Source of the DNA: Desarmillaria ectypa | Lineage: Eukaryota > Basidiomycota > Agaricomycetes > Agaricales > Physalacriaceae | DNA length: 64,000 nt | Direction: 5' to 3' | Assembly (NCBI GenBank): GCA_030407005.1 | Contig: JAUDYN010000004.1 | Coordinates: 310,001 to 374,000, forward strand | Shown: positions 1-10,299 of the stretch, piece after piece | How positions within the stretch are numbered: the first letter of the stretch is position 1 | Layout: every line of letters begins with the position of its first letter | Notes under the pieces: model-generated | What the model was told of the DNA's origin: nothing | Database searches by the model: none | What the model saw: only the letters and a program-made list of their open reading frames with translations | Translations under genes and position numbers: made by a program

Positions 1-1490
1 GCGCAGAATTTTTATTGCCGTAAATGCCAATCCCAAGCCATTCAACACGTACTGCATAGTCTTTTTTTTTCAGTTAGATTCCATCTCGATGCCGATAGCT
101 CACCATAGCAATCGTACCACATTGGCAGAACTACTTGAGGGATACCGGTGCTAAGACTTGGTTAACAATATTTGATTATCGGTGAACTGAAGAAGACGTA
201 CTGAATTCCCTCATAGACGCTATTTGCCCCACCATGATTGACAGTGCAGACGAGATTGGGATGCCTGAGGATTGCTAATGGCTCAACGTCTAGCCAGTCA
301 ACAATCCTCACCCTCCCCTTCTCCGTATAGTTCCCTAAAATATCATGCAAGGAAGCCTTCACGCCGTCATGTGTTTTGAGCTTCCAGATAACCTGAACAT
401 AGTGGTCGTAATCGAGCAGGATGTGCAGAGCCATCGCAAGTTGACAGGCATTGTTCTCATCGAAAACAGCGTGCGTTCCCAAGTTGACGAGAATCGTCGG
501 TCCGCTGTCGAGCCAATTGGCGAGTTCCGGGTCTCTTTCCTTTACTGCGGCGGCTGGAACAAGGATGGGACCGCACAACGTTACGTTGTCCGGAATGACA
601 CAAGGGAAGTCTGTTTTCGGTGTGGCGGGACAAAGATAATGTGCGTCGGCAATGTATGGTTCAAACATGGGAATGGTGTTATTGAGACCGAGCTTCTGAC
701 GGTATTGAACGAGTTCCTGTATTTTGGGGGAAGAGAACATGAAGTAGACCATGGCGCAGGTGAGAAAAGCATTCTTCGGGATGTGGTACCACGACATGGG
801 GTACGGAATACCGGACGACATGACAGGATACTTCCAAAATATCGAACCGTACGGCTGGATGCGGCCAATGATGTCCTGTATATCAAAGCTACCTGTTAGA
901 GCACAGACTGTTATCAAATGAAGGCGAGTTTTCTTACCTTGGGAGCATTTGGTGTCATAATAATGAACTTCAGATTCAAGAAACGACATGCGTCGATAGC
1001 TTGACTCAAGAAGTACTCAATCACGATAGAATGTGCGTTGAGGTCCTGGATGATCTCAACGCAGCTGTCGTAGAGTTCCATGTACTCTGGGCCAGACCAT
1101 TCGGCGACGTAGTACGGTAAACGCCTAAAACTCCGGAGAGCGCCAGAGAGACTAGGTGCGTGAGTGGGAGTGTTGGTTCCGATTCTGCGTATCCGTGCCT
1201 CTTTTAGGGATATCCCCCTGAGAGGATGGAAGTAGATTCTTGCAGGGCTGCCTGTTGCCCGAACACGGTCCTGCAGCTCCTTGATGCGAGGTGAGAGCAC
1301 TTCCAAAATCAACATCAGCGAACGATGAATATCGAGCGAACGAAGCCAAGTTACCGGGAAAAGACGCAATGTGTACTTCGACGTTTGGGCGAAGACAGAG
1401 TTCGTGTGCGACAGAGAGAATGATATTGACTTGCCCGTATTCGCTGTTCGTGAAGAACAAACATTTTCTGGGGGTTGAGGTGGTAAGCAT
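1..1490 (-). CDS. UDP-glycosyltransferase (GT1 family), 3' end off the left edge
   Basis: This is a basidiomycete family-1 glycosyltransferase, which moves sugar from a UDP-sugar to a small molecule. Exons are 1490-1355, 1299-938, 875-202, 150-104 and 51-<1; introns are 55, 62, 51 and 52 nt, all GT-AG with consistent phase. The N-terminal half begins with a beta strand and TNSEYGQ. The C-terminal half carries the sugar-donor signature DWLDVEPLAIL, then VNHGGANSVYEG, then GIPQVVLPMWYDCY across the fourth exon. An apparent frame change near 1300 disappears once the 55-nt intron is removed. The start at 1490 is the ATG closest to the conserved N-terminus; 1511 is an alternative in the same frame. 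The C-terminus lies outside the window. The acceptor substrate cannot be told. Its neighbours are decayed transporter and monooxygenase genes, so it may be the surviving member of a former metabolic locus. Confidence 0.88.
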
Positions 1491-1559
1491 GGTAAGCAGG
1501 ACTGAATGCACAAAAGAGTGGGGATTTGCTGGCTCGCCATTTTCGGTCAGTGCAATTTA

Positions 1560-2463
1560 TTGCGGACATCTCTGATAAATTGTATGCAAGTCGGACGTCA
1601 CTGAGGAGATTCGAGCCTGACCTTACCTGCGCAGCTCCTGTAAGAGGAGAATCTTCCAAATCAAGGCCCAGGCGCTCAAAAGTCGCATGATGCTCGTGAA
1701 GCGACGATGCGGGCGTCGGCGAATCACGTCAATCTAAATGCACACTCATCGCTCTCCAAATTTTTGCATTTAGGCTGTCTTCAATACGGCCCAACTGCGG
1801 CCGTTTGAGGAAATGCGCGAGTGCTCGATCGGCGTTGTACCTGCAAGAGCACGCCTGCAGGTTCATTAGCAACACCGCTAAGATATGAGCATGGACGCCG
1901 AATAATTTTATACCCTTTTCTGAGCCTAAATGTAGATGTCTACATCGAGACTGAGGACAGCCAAGGAAGAAAAGATGCCAGCACTTGGTGCCCTAAAAAT
2001 GTTTGGTTGTCAGCCTCGACAGATCAGGAACTTGCTCAATGGGGAAAAGGTAAAGTGGGCACAACATCTGAAGATATGGAGGGAAATATCGACAACAGCT
2101 GCAGGATTAGGCAGAAAGGAGAAGCCTGATGTTCAGTCCGATACTAGCCGTTGTGCCTCGAACCCCTTCGTAAAAGCTACAAGAAGCAAGAAGCAAGGAT
2201 ATTTGCTTACAAGCGCCATATATTTCCTCCACCTCAGACTGTGCTGCTAGATTTCGTACGAAGAACTCGAAAGATTAGTTTGCAGCTGAGGTTTTCTAAA
2301 TGCGGATGCGAAAGAATGGAAACGAAGCAGATCAAGGTGACTGGTCGCTTGCGATGAAGGCCCATATCAAGCTTTAGTGGCTTCACCCGAACCTTCTGAG
2401 CGGTTTGCTGTCCATATGCTAATCCCTTTCATACCTATTACTATTATTTACAGCCATAAATGT
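1560..2463. other. Intergenic, no recognised gene
   Basis: This stretch lies between the 5' end of the glycosyltransferase and the tRNA. The open frames here (1821-2129 and 1936-2250, plus strand) overlap each other, resemble no family I know and lack intron or domain support. I see no clear gene. Confidence 0.5.
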
Positions 2464-2596
2464 GGTGAGATGGCCGAGCGGTCTAAGGCGCCAGACTAAG
2501 GCCGATCGATCGATCAGTCGATCATAGGATCCGATCACCTTGTGATCATACGATATCTGGTCCGAAAGGGCGTGGGTTCGAATCCCACTCTCATCA
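2464..2596 (+). tRNA. tRNA-Leu(AAG) with an intron of about 53 nt
   Basis: The cloverleaf can be read directly. The acceptor strand ggtgaga (2464-2470) pairs with tctcatc (2589-2595), with one G-U. The D-arm region is gccgagcggtctaaggc. The anticodon stem is ccaga (2491-2495) with tctgg (2556-2560). The loop starts ct-AAG-g, giving anticodon AAG at 2498-2500. A leucine-type variable arm follows, then the T arm gtggg-ttcgaat-cccac. The intron starts one base 3' of the anticodon, as in nuclear tRNAs, and runs about 2502-2554. It is built of repeated GATC units and ends with a gatcac/gtgatc hairpin. A T-rich tract follows the gene, fitting Pol III termination. Confidence 0.9.
2502..2554 (+). other. 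tRNA-Leu intron rich in GATC repeats
   Basis: The intron contains consecutive gatcgatcgatc followed by further gatc units, so much of it is self-complementary. It must be removed by the tRNA splicing endonuclease. The exact ends are inferred from the canonical position after base 37. Confidence 0.7.
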
Positions 2597-2611
2597 ATCA
2601 TTTTTTATCTT

Positions 2612-3360
2612 TTTCAATTTTTCATACTGTGCATTAGGCGAGACTCGAGTAGAGTTGTGCAGGACAACGCCAGGGGGTTTTGATATGATATCTTACCGTT
2701 ACTTACCCTACCACCTGGTCTATCACATGATGGATGTGTGGCAATTACAGAAATCCTTTCCAGAACTATAATCTTTGCACTGTTTTGGATCATATTTTGC
2801 TGTAAAGTGTTACAGAACTATGCCTTACTTTGTAGATAGAATATCAATACGATAGGATTGAATATGACAGTGATCTTGCTGCCCATGTGTACTTATATAA
2901 TAGATAGCTAAGTTACCTTGGCAAAAACATCCTCCAGCGAGGGGAGGTAAATTACCAATAATCAACTGCTAACTTACCTGTCCGAAACCCTGCAGTATCA
3001 AAACCTAGGGTTTTGTGCGCAACCCTAGACTCGAGAATCAATGCATTTTTTTTCTTGCATCCCTGCTAAGGATTCACTATGGGAGCCATTGAATAGTAAT
3101 ATCAGGAAATTCATTTAACGTGATTCATGGATCTACGGTAACTTATCGGTAAGAAACCGATGTGTAACTTGAACGGTGCACAAGCCTAGTCCTTATTGCT
3201 CAGTGGGACTTGCGTTTGACCTTTTCACTCTCCATATTACATGCAGTCAGCTTCCCTAGAATGAAGACCTCCCTGATGCCCTGTTTCGACTCTTCAAGCT
3301 TCAATTCTCCACGAAGCTGAATTCGCCATACAACTCCTTATGATGGCAGAGGATAATCAT
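2612..3360. other. Intergenic, no recognised gene
   Basis: AT-rich sequence between the tRNA and the first MFS pseudogene. No open frame with family resemblance was seen on either strand. Confidence 0.5.
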
Positions 3361-3369
3361 GCATCCATT

Positions 3370-5159
3370 GTAATAGATACAAGGACCGTCTTTGCTAGCC
3401 AAGAGAGCGGATCTTGGGCCCATACCAAGGCTAACAAAGAATGCACAGCCAAACAGCGGAAAGACGCTGGCAACTGTCGAGCGGAAGAAAGCATTCCCAG
3501 CGAGGACCGATGCGGCATACGCAGGGTATACACATGTCGCATATGTCAGGATGCCCAGGAAGATGAGGTAGATGCCGGGAAGGTAGAGGGCGGCCCCGAT
3601 GACAGGGACGGATCCAGTGTGTGCTCTCCTTTGCAGTGAACCCGAAGATAAGGTCACTCGTCGGGATGAAGATGCTGGCCATGAGTCCAATCTCGAGATG
3701 AATCTCAGGCAAGACGTCAATGCCTGCTGCGTGAGCTTCTTCCAATCGAGGTGCAATGCGGTATTTTAGGTAGATAACATATACGGTGTACTGGAAAACA
3801 TCGGTTAGCAATAGTGGTGATAGAAGTAGGAATGTACATACAGTGATTACAGCAGAAACGATGAAGCCAAGAAAGGGCAGGCCGCTGGCACCAAGACGAA
3901 AGTGTTAGATATCTGTAAAGACTAGCGGGAAAGCCTCAAACCACAAGTAAAATATTGCATCTGTTAAAATAGTGTCAATGGTAGATTCGCCAGCAGAGAT
4001 TGATATTGAAACTGACAGACAAAACCAACGTAGAGGTTCGCAAACATCAAAACAGGCTCTTTAGCGAGGATGAAGAGATGGATCAGGGCTTCCTTCATCA
4101 CCGCCGCAAACGTCTCGCTCTCTGAATCCTTCTCACTCTGAGATCGCAGTCGCCCATTTCCTGTCAGCTTCCTCAGCCGTCGTACCCATTTCAACAAGAT
4201 CGTTGGCCCGTAAGTCTCGGGGAGAAAGAGAAGAAGGAAAATCAGGGCAAAGCTGACTATCCAGATTAGTTCATACTGGGGTCATCGCCATCCGTTCGCC
4301 TGAGCTGTAAACCCTCCAATAACTGGGCCAAGAATAGGACTAGCAAATGCACCAAGCGACCAAATCCCCAATACATACATGATGTGATTCGTGGGGTAGA
4401 TATCCGCCATGGACACGCCTCCAGTGGCGAGTGCAGGGCTGCTAACGAACCCAGTGAGGAAGCGAAACGTGAGGACGGTACTCATGCTTTTAGCCATGAC
4501 GATGGGTATTTGGAATATGACGAACAAGAATAATGTGACCATGTAGACTGGGGTTCGACCTATGCCGGGAAGTTTTTGCAGAGGCGCCAGAAACATTGGT
4601 GCTATGCCATATGCTAATGTGGACATCGGTGCATATTGGCTGTAGAAAGTTAATTCACTTACCAAGAACATACAGCGTGAGACCGAGTGTAGCTGTTGTT
4701 TGGAAGACGTTGAAGTCTGTCATCAATCCAGGGATAGACGGTGTATAGATGGCTGAGCCAATGTACACGGTGAAGGTCAAGAAACTGATACGGAATGCGC
4801 GTTTTGCCGGAGACCACTTTCTAGAGATCATGCTGTCAACGGCCTGGACGGAGAGTACAGAATAAATCGAACTTTGGATTCTCTTTGTCGTCAACCCCGT
4901 ACCATCCTACAGTGAAAGGATCTGGATGCTTGCTTGCATCGACATCCTCGACTCCCTTGTGAGTTCCACTTTAGGCGTTGACTTTTCCACATCCCCACAT
5001 AGCATTATCGCGTCGGAATCGGGTGACAATGTGGTCGAGGGTCGTGTCGGTAGGAAATCGAAAGGCGGGTCGCTGGTCAGCATGGGGAAAGACACGGCCG
5101 TTCAATATGCAGTTGATGAATTGGCCAATGGTCGAGTCGCGAAAAATATCCTAAACCAT
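3370..5159 (-). pseudogene. MFS multidrug transporter pseudogene, copy 1
   Basis: This is a drug:H+ antiporter-type major facilitator (12 membrane segments) broken in several places. It begins ATGGTTTAG (5159 down), a stop at codon 3 where copy 2 has a CAA glutamine codon. The N-terminal cytosolic region changes frame at least twice (about 5090-4900). Conserved core pieces remain, for example SAIYTPSIPGLM, LTFRFLTGFV and LGIWSLGAFASPILGP (4282-4894). The tryptophan codon after ...ANGWR is TGA (4279-4281). A tyrosine codon in the DIY motif is TAA near 3915. In the last exon one extra base in ggatcc (about 3611) shifts the frame between ...STHWI and PVIGAALYLPG. The family's cytosolic tail is missing. 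Introns remain, so it decayed in place and is not a processed copy. Confidence 0.85.
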
Positions 5160-6125
5160 AGTGGTAGGATTCCCCTACCAGGAAGAGGGCAGCTCTGGGG
5201 TGGTCGACACCTCATCCTCCATTGTTCACCGCCTTTATAGAGGAGAAACATCTTTCGCGCCCTAGCAATGAGTCCGTTGGTGAAAATGAAAAGACGTACA
5301 TCGAACGAGATGATGGTTAGTGAGCAAGGAAGGGAGCCCTGGCAAGTCACAGTTCGGCATTTTCCGTCACCACCAAACTGTCCTCACCTCTCCGACTGTT
5401 GGCTTTTCCTTACTGTTGGGATTTGCAACTTCAAGCATGTGCCAGAAGATTCCCGAACCTTCGGTATCATCAATTTGGCACGATACTAGGATATAATTAG
5501 GTACTTTAGTAGAACATTCTAGATACATTCTGTAGTATTTAAGGAGCTCGTCTTGAGCTCTAGTAGCCAATAATTTAGTATTTTCTACTCAGCAAGCCTC
5601 CCACTGCAATAGTTACAACACTTACCACTGGTAGCATGAGCTGCATATGTAGCACTGTGTTTTGTTGTTCTACCATGTCAAGCTCGTTCGCATGAAACAA
5701 GCGATTTCGTTGCTGTCAACACCTCCACACCCAAATTTACTTGCCCTTAGTCCATTCAAGCCTGCGCTTCCTGACTTTGTATACGGTGCAGTGGCATCGC
5801 GTGAGCAAACTCTGGAACGTCACTACCCGCACGACTGGCCAAGTTCGGAAACTTCAAAGCATTGGCAGTCCCGTATTGATTGCTTGCCCTATGTTATATG
5901 ATATATGAAGCTGTTAATGTTGTCTATTTAGACTCAAGCTCAAGGGCCATACTTTTATGGGTTCATAGACAGCGTCGATGCTCAGCGTTATAAGCTTGGA
6001 CCATGACGCAGACAATTATTTATGCGCTGTTCGATTTCTTGTTTAATCTTCAAAATGAGTTTCAGGGTCTCCATCCTGTCAGTCTCCTGCTTCCCGTTAA
6101 CCATTGCCTCCCTGGAAATTAGCTT
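5160..6125. other. Intergenic, no recognised gene
   Basis: Lies between MFS copy 1 and the monooxygenase remnant. Open frames 5268-5489, 5367-5570 and 5662-5901 show no family resemblance. The FAD-binding N-terminus expected for the downstream remnant was not found here. Confidence 0.45.
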
Positions 6126-6129
6126 TTGC

Positions 6130-7800
6130 GATGTAGTCATTTTACCCTTGGGATACAAAACGCTATATAAGCTCTTCCCCAAGATCGAAGAGCGAAGCAA
6201 AGCATCTGGGATAAGGTAAGTTCAATATCGGTCTTCATAATCCTTGGTACCGATCGGTATTTGCAGGGTGGGTCCCAGCTACACGCAATTCCATGTATGG
6301 GGAAACGCTACTCATTTACCATTTGCGGAATACGACGGTACTTTCCCGAGTCAATCTATGCCGGCCGCGCCGGTACGGAGACATTTCTGCGTTGTCTGGT
6401 TCTCGGCGAGGATTATAAGAATATTCGTCATCGGGACAGTCACAGGTGTCTCACGAAGCGCCCATAGTCCCGAGCACATCGACAAAGTTACGGTACGTAC
6501 CCCCGAAGGTACACAGGACATCTCTGCTACACTCGTTATCGGTACGTTGTCATTACTGTATATAATTGTAATTCCTCGTCCTAACGGGACCGCATACATC
6601 CACAGACTGCATAGGACCTGCAGCTGCTGGCCTAAAATGGCTCCGTCACGAAGGATACGGATTCGCTGATAGATATGGCTCTAATTAGCTACCCCTCTTC
6701 ATTATTCTACGCTCCAATCCCGCGTCCCACCGGAACTTGGAAGGAAGATGCCTGGCCTTCCGTTTCCGTATGATCAATACGGGGTAATTTTCTGCGTCTC
6801 GCCGGGCCCTAAGAAGGAGAACCATTGTGTCTATTCTCATCGTGCAGATGGAGACATCAGCAAGTCGTTATTCCTCTTATGTGAATATCTCGCTAATGTC
6901 CTCTAGTGCAAATTTGATTTACTGCCATGGGCGACTGCGAGCTTCTGACGACTTTTGAGGAAGCCAAAGCCGGCGCTGATTAAGGAGGAGCCTATTCCTG
7001 AGACATTTTTCACGATGCTCGACATACTTGATGATGTGAAAGATACCATGACTTGCAACCAAGTCCGTTATCGTATGTGTGCTTCTATGTCTCATTAAGA
7101 AGTGCTGAAAGTATGATCAGCCGGTTCTAGCTACGTTAGATATGAAAGTGCTGTCAACTTGCCGTCTAATTACGTAGGCATGGGTGATAGCGTCATGAGA
7201 GTAAACCCTGTCTATGGGTACGTTTATTCACCTCTGTCCGTTCACTTCCAGAAGAGGCTAACAATGCACGTAGGCAAGGTGCTCAAAAGCCATCTTGGTG
7301 CTGTTTGTCTCCAAAAGCTACTCATGAACTCGACAGTCATACCAAGAGATTTCTCGAAGAAATACTTCAGCGTTCACGCGGAAAAAATCAAACCGATTTG
7401 GTGAGCTTTTTCTCACATTCGCTTAGAACCCTGTTTTGAAAGCGACCGGTCTTTAGGATGTCACTCAAAGCCAGCGGTAAGCGCATTGGCAGATGGACTG
7501 TTGATGACCATTATTGACCGGCTACGTCCAGACTATTCATTCTCGACGACAATTCCGCTTCCCGGAGAGACGTTATCAAAAGGCTCGTGGCTTCGATGGT
7601 ACATGAAGAAACTGACCATTGTGGCTTTCACTGTGAGTTCTATAGTCAGCTGTACCTAATCGTTCATCAGTCACACCTTTCCGATCTATAGGATGAACAG
7701 GCGGGTTCAGGATTTGGCACGTCAGGTCGCTCCTTGCACCGCCTTCTGACGCTTTCCAGTTGGGACTTGTGCTCAAAGTGTGCTGTAATCTTATCAAAGG
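6130..7800 (+). pseudogene. FAD-dependent monooxygenase remnant, 5' truncated and frameshifted
   Basis: Pieces of one flavoprotein monooxygenase occur in order in changing frames. A segment KLFPKIEERSKASGI (6160-6215) is followed by a 48-nt GT-AG intron. LPFAEYDGTFP leads after a frame change to YAGRAGTETFLRCLVLGEDY (6355-6410), then after another change to TVTGVSR and DKVTVRTPEGTQDISATLV (6440-6540). Next comes a CIGPAAAGLKWLRHEGYG piece (6605-6660). The most telling part is NLPSNYVGMGDSVMRVNPVYG (7150-7220), the GD...NP flavin-binding motif of this class, then VIPRDFSKKYFSVHAEKIKPIW (7335-7400) and a C-terminal FSTTIPLPGE piece with an in-frame stop before it. The N-terminal GxGxxG dinucleotide-binding segment is absent. 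It lies between two decayed MFS copies on the other strand. Confidence 0.8.
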
Positions 7801-8143
7801 CTAGATATTCGGATGCTAGAGCGAATAATTAGAAATTCATTATGTGAATAGTACAATCTGTGGAGACCGCTGGGGATTTGTCGTGCTGACCGAGTTCACA
7901 TTGCCTCCACGTGCTAGAATATAGACTCGCATTCGAATATCTGTATTGAGAGAAAGGCGAGCATGTCTCTCAGCGATTTTTGAGCAAGTGTGAAATATAA
8001 TATGAGTGCTTCTCACATCAGCTAACGGATCATGGTAACTCTTCTTCAACTCTTGCCGCCAAAGATAAGCCTACAATCCTATTGAGAGATTACTGTTATA
8101 TGCAACAATGAGAGTACAGTTCGAGTAGCAGTGTATAGCGAGT

Positions 8144-8599
8144 TCATGTAGTCATAGCATGTACGTAGTCCATATTCCGAGTTGTCCATGATGCGAAGCG
8201 ATATAGTCCAGAAGAATATACCGTGTCAACACAAACCCACTTAACCTCCTCGACCTCCTGTTGTCCACGGCATCGAGCTGCCTTCCAGGAGATCTGGACC
8301 TTGACCTCCCCGGCACAAACTTTCTGTCCAAATTCCTCTACTGGTATACCTAAATCCGTGGGACTGATACCAGCACCATTCTTCGAATTCATGACCATCA
8401 AATGCCTCATTCCGGCAGTAACGTTCTTGACATTCACGGTCGGCATCCGGACGCCTTCAGGTTCTAGGAGCATTTGAAGGGTAAACATACCTAGGAACGA
8501 CTCGTTGCCCGTGTTGCGTGGTATGCTGGGCAAACCAGGGGCAAGCGTCATGACGAGGCCGTCACATAAGCCGAGGGCTTCCTCCAGACATGTCCCCAT
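8144..8599 (-). CDS. Unrecognised 151-aa open frame abutting the truncated MFS copy 2
   Basis: The frame starts at the ATG inside TAAATG, where the TAA is the reconstructed stop of MFS copy 2, so it begins exactly where the transporter similarity ends. It has no stop for 450 nt and amino-acid usage that looks coding, ending in a charged stretch. I cannot assign it. It could be the C-terminal part of another gene fused to this point by a deletion that also removed the MFS tail, or a chance frame. Low confidence as a functional gene. Confidence 0.3.
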   Translation of the reverse strand: MGTCLEEALGLCDGLVMTLAPGLPSIPRNTGNESFLGMFTLQMLLEPEGVRMPTVNVKNVTAGMRHLMVMNSKNGAGISPTDLGIPVEEFGQKVCAGEVKVQISWKAARCRGQQEVEEVKWVCVDTVYSSGLYRFASWTTRNMDYVHAMTT

Positions 8600-10299
8600 T
8601 TACACCAGACCGAGGCTGACAAAGAATGCACATCCGAAGAGCGGAAAGGCGCTGGCGATTGCGAAGCGGAAGAGGTCGTAAACAGCGAGGACCGGCGCGG
8701 CGTAAGTAGAGTACGCCAATGTTATATATGTCAGGATGCTCTAAAAATGCGAGGTAGACGCCCTGGAGGTAGAACGCAGCGCCAATGGTGGGAACGATCC
8801 AATGGATGCTCTCCTTCGAGGTTAATCCAAAGATGAGAACGCTCGTTGGGATGAAAATTCTTCTGATCAAATCAATTTCCAGGCGGATCCCAGGCGCAAT
8901 GTCGATGCCCGCAGCAGCGGCTACGGCAAATCTAGGTGCGATGTGGTATTTCTGATAGAAACGTTACCGTGTATTAGAGAACGGTTGTCAGCCTAGTGAT
9001 TCAAACGAAAATAACATGAGACAATGAATGCGAGGAGAAGAAGGACGCTAAGACCGAGGTTAAAGTTGTAGATGTCAATGAATACAAGCGGGAAGGCTTC
9101 AAACCACAGGTTGAAAAAATAGCGTCTGAAAAATTATTGTCAATTTGGAATTTAACCAAGACAGTGTTGGGGAGTACTCGCAGACGAACCCTAGGTAGAC
9201 ATTTACAAACATCAAAACTGGCTCCTTAGCAAGAATGAAGGGACGGATGAGTGCCTCCTGTATCACCTCTCCAGTAGGATCATTGGCTCATAAGTCTTAG
9301 GAAGAAGTAGGAGGAGGAAAGTGAGTGCAAAACTGGCGATCCAGAGGAACTCGTACTGAGGCTATCTCCATCCGTTAGCCTGTGCTGCGAACCCTTCGAT
9401 AATGGACCAGCGATGGGGCCAGCGACAGCTCCGAGTGCCCATATTCCCAGCACGTAAGCGAAGTGATGCATGGGGTAGATATCCGCCGTGGATGCACCTC
9501 CTGCAGCGAGCGCGGAGCTGCCGACAAACCCGGTGAAGAAGCGGAATGTCAGAACCGTGCCCATGTTCCTGGCGACGACGACGAGTATCTGGAAGACGAC
9601 GAATCGAAGTAAGGTGGCTATGTACACCGGGTTACGACCTATCCTCGGAAGTTATTGAAGGGGCGCCGAAAACATGGGACCGATACCGTACGCTGATTAA
9701 GAACGTCAGGACGGCACGAAATGGAGCTGGACGCGGAAGGACTTACCAAGAACGTACAGCATGAGACCGAAAGTAGCGGTACATTGAAGTCAGTCATTAA
9801 ACCGTGAATAGATGGTGTGTGAATGGCTGAACCGATATACACGCTGAAAGTTAGGAAGCTGATGCTGAACGCGACGAGTGCACGTTTCGCAGAGGACCAG
9901 TTTCTAGAAATAGAATTGAGGAAATGCGTTCAATCGATGTCAGAAATGAAGCAAACCTTGGATTATCCTGATCATCATCGCCGTACCATCCAACAATGTA
10001 TGGATCTGAGCTAGGAGCAGCATCGATCCGTTTTTGTTTCTCTGCGTCGAGATCCACAGCCAACGTAGACTCCCTTGTGAGCTGTACTTCCGTGCCTCGA
10101 GACTTTTCCAAGTCGCCACATAGTGTTGTTGCGTCGGATTCTAGGGACACAATTGTCGACGGTCTTTGCGATGAGGGAAGGAGGAAATGAGAAGGAACCT
10201 CAAAGTCAGGTCGTTGGTTAGCATAGCGAAAGATACGACATTTGAGATGTAGTTGATGGCTTGGCCAACGGTCGAGTCGCAGAAAATGTCTTGGACCAT
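8600..10299 (-). pseudogene. MFS multidrug transporter pseudogene, copy 2
   Basis: A tandem paralogue of the 3.4-5.2 kb copy with different breaks. It starts ATGGTCCAAGAC (10299 down), and its first 19 or so residues give the expected N-terminus. It then loses one base at AATG[G]TCGT, so the rest of the cytosolic region is in another frame (9990-10240). A 49-nt intron GTTTGC..CTAG precedes the first membrane segment. About 10 bases are missing after ...LMTDFNV (about 9783). A lysine codon after ...APLQ is TAA (about 9653). A base is lost near 9405, and the tryptophan after ...ANGWR is TAG (about 9360). Roughly 95 bases of the central cytosolic loop are deleted near 9270. One extra base near 8750 shifts the last exon. 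The reading frame ends at 8600, short of the usual cytosolic tail. Confidence 0.85.

Noticed and set aside
345..899. Plus-strand 184-aa frame
   Set aside because: It lies antisense to the glycosyltransferase exons and has no family resemblance.
1150..1511. Frameshift inside the glycosyltransferase near 1300
   Set aside because: A 55-nt GT-AG intron (1354-1300) with correct phase restores the family sequence ...ASFPVLSPRI, so no lesion is needed.
1821..2357. Overlapping plus-strand frames before the tRNA
   Set aside because: Three overlapping frames without domain, intron or start support; chance frames are common at this length.
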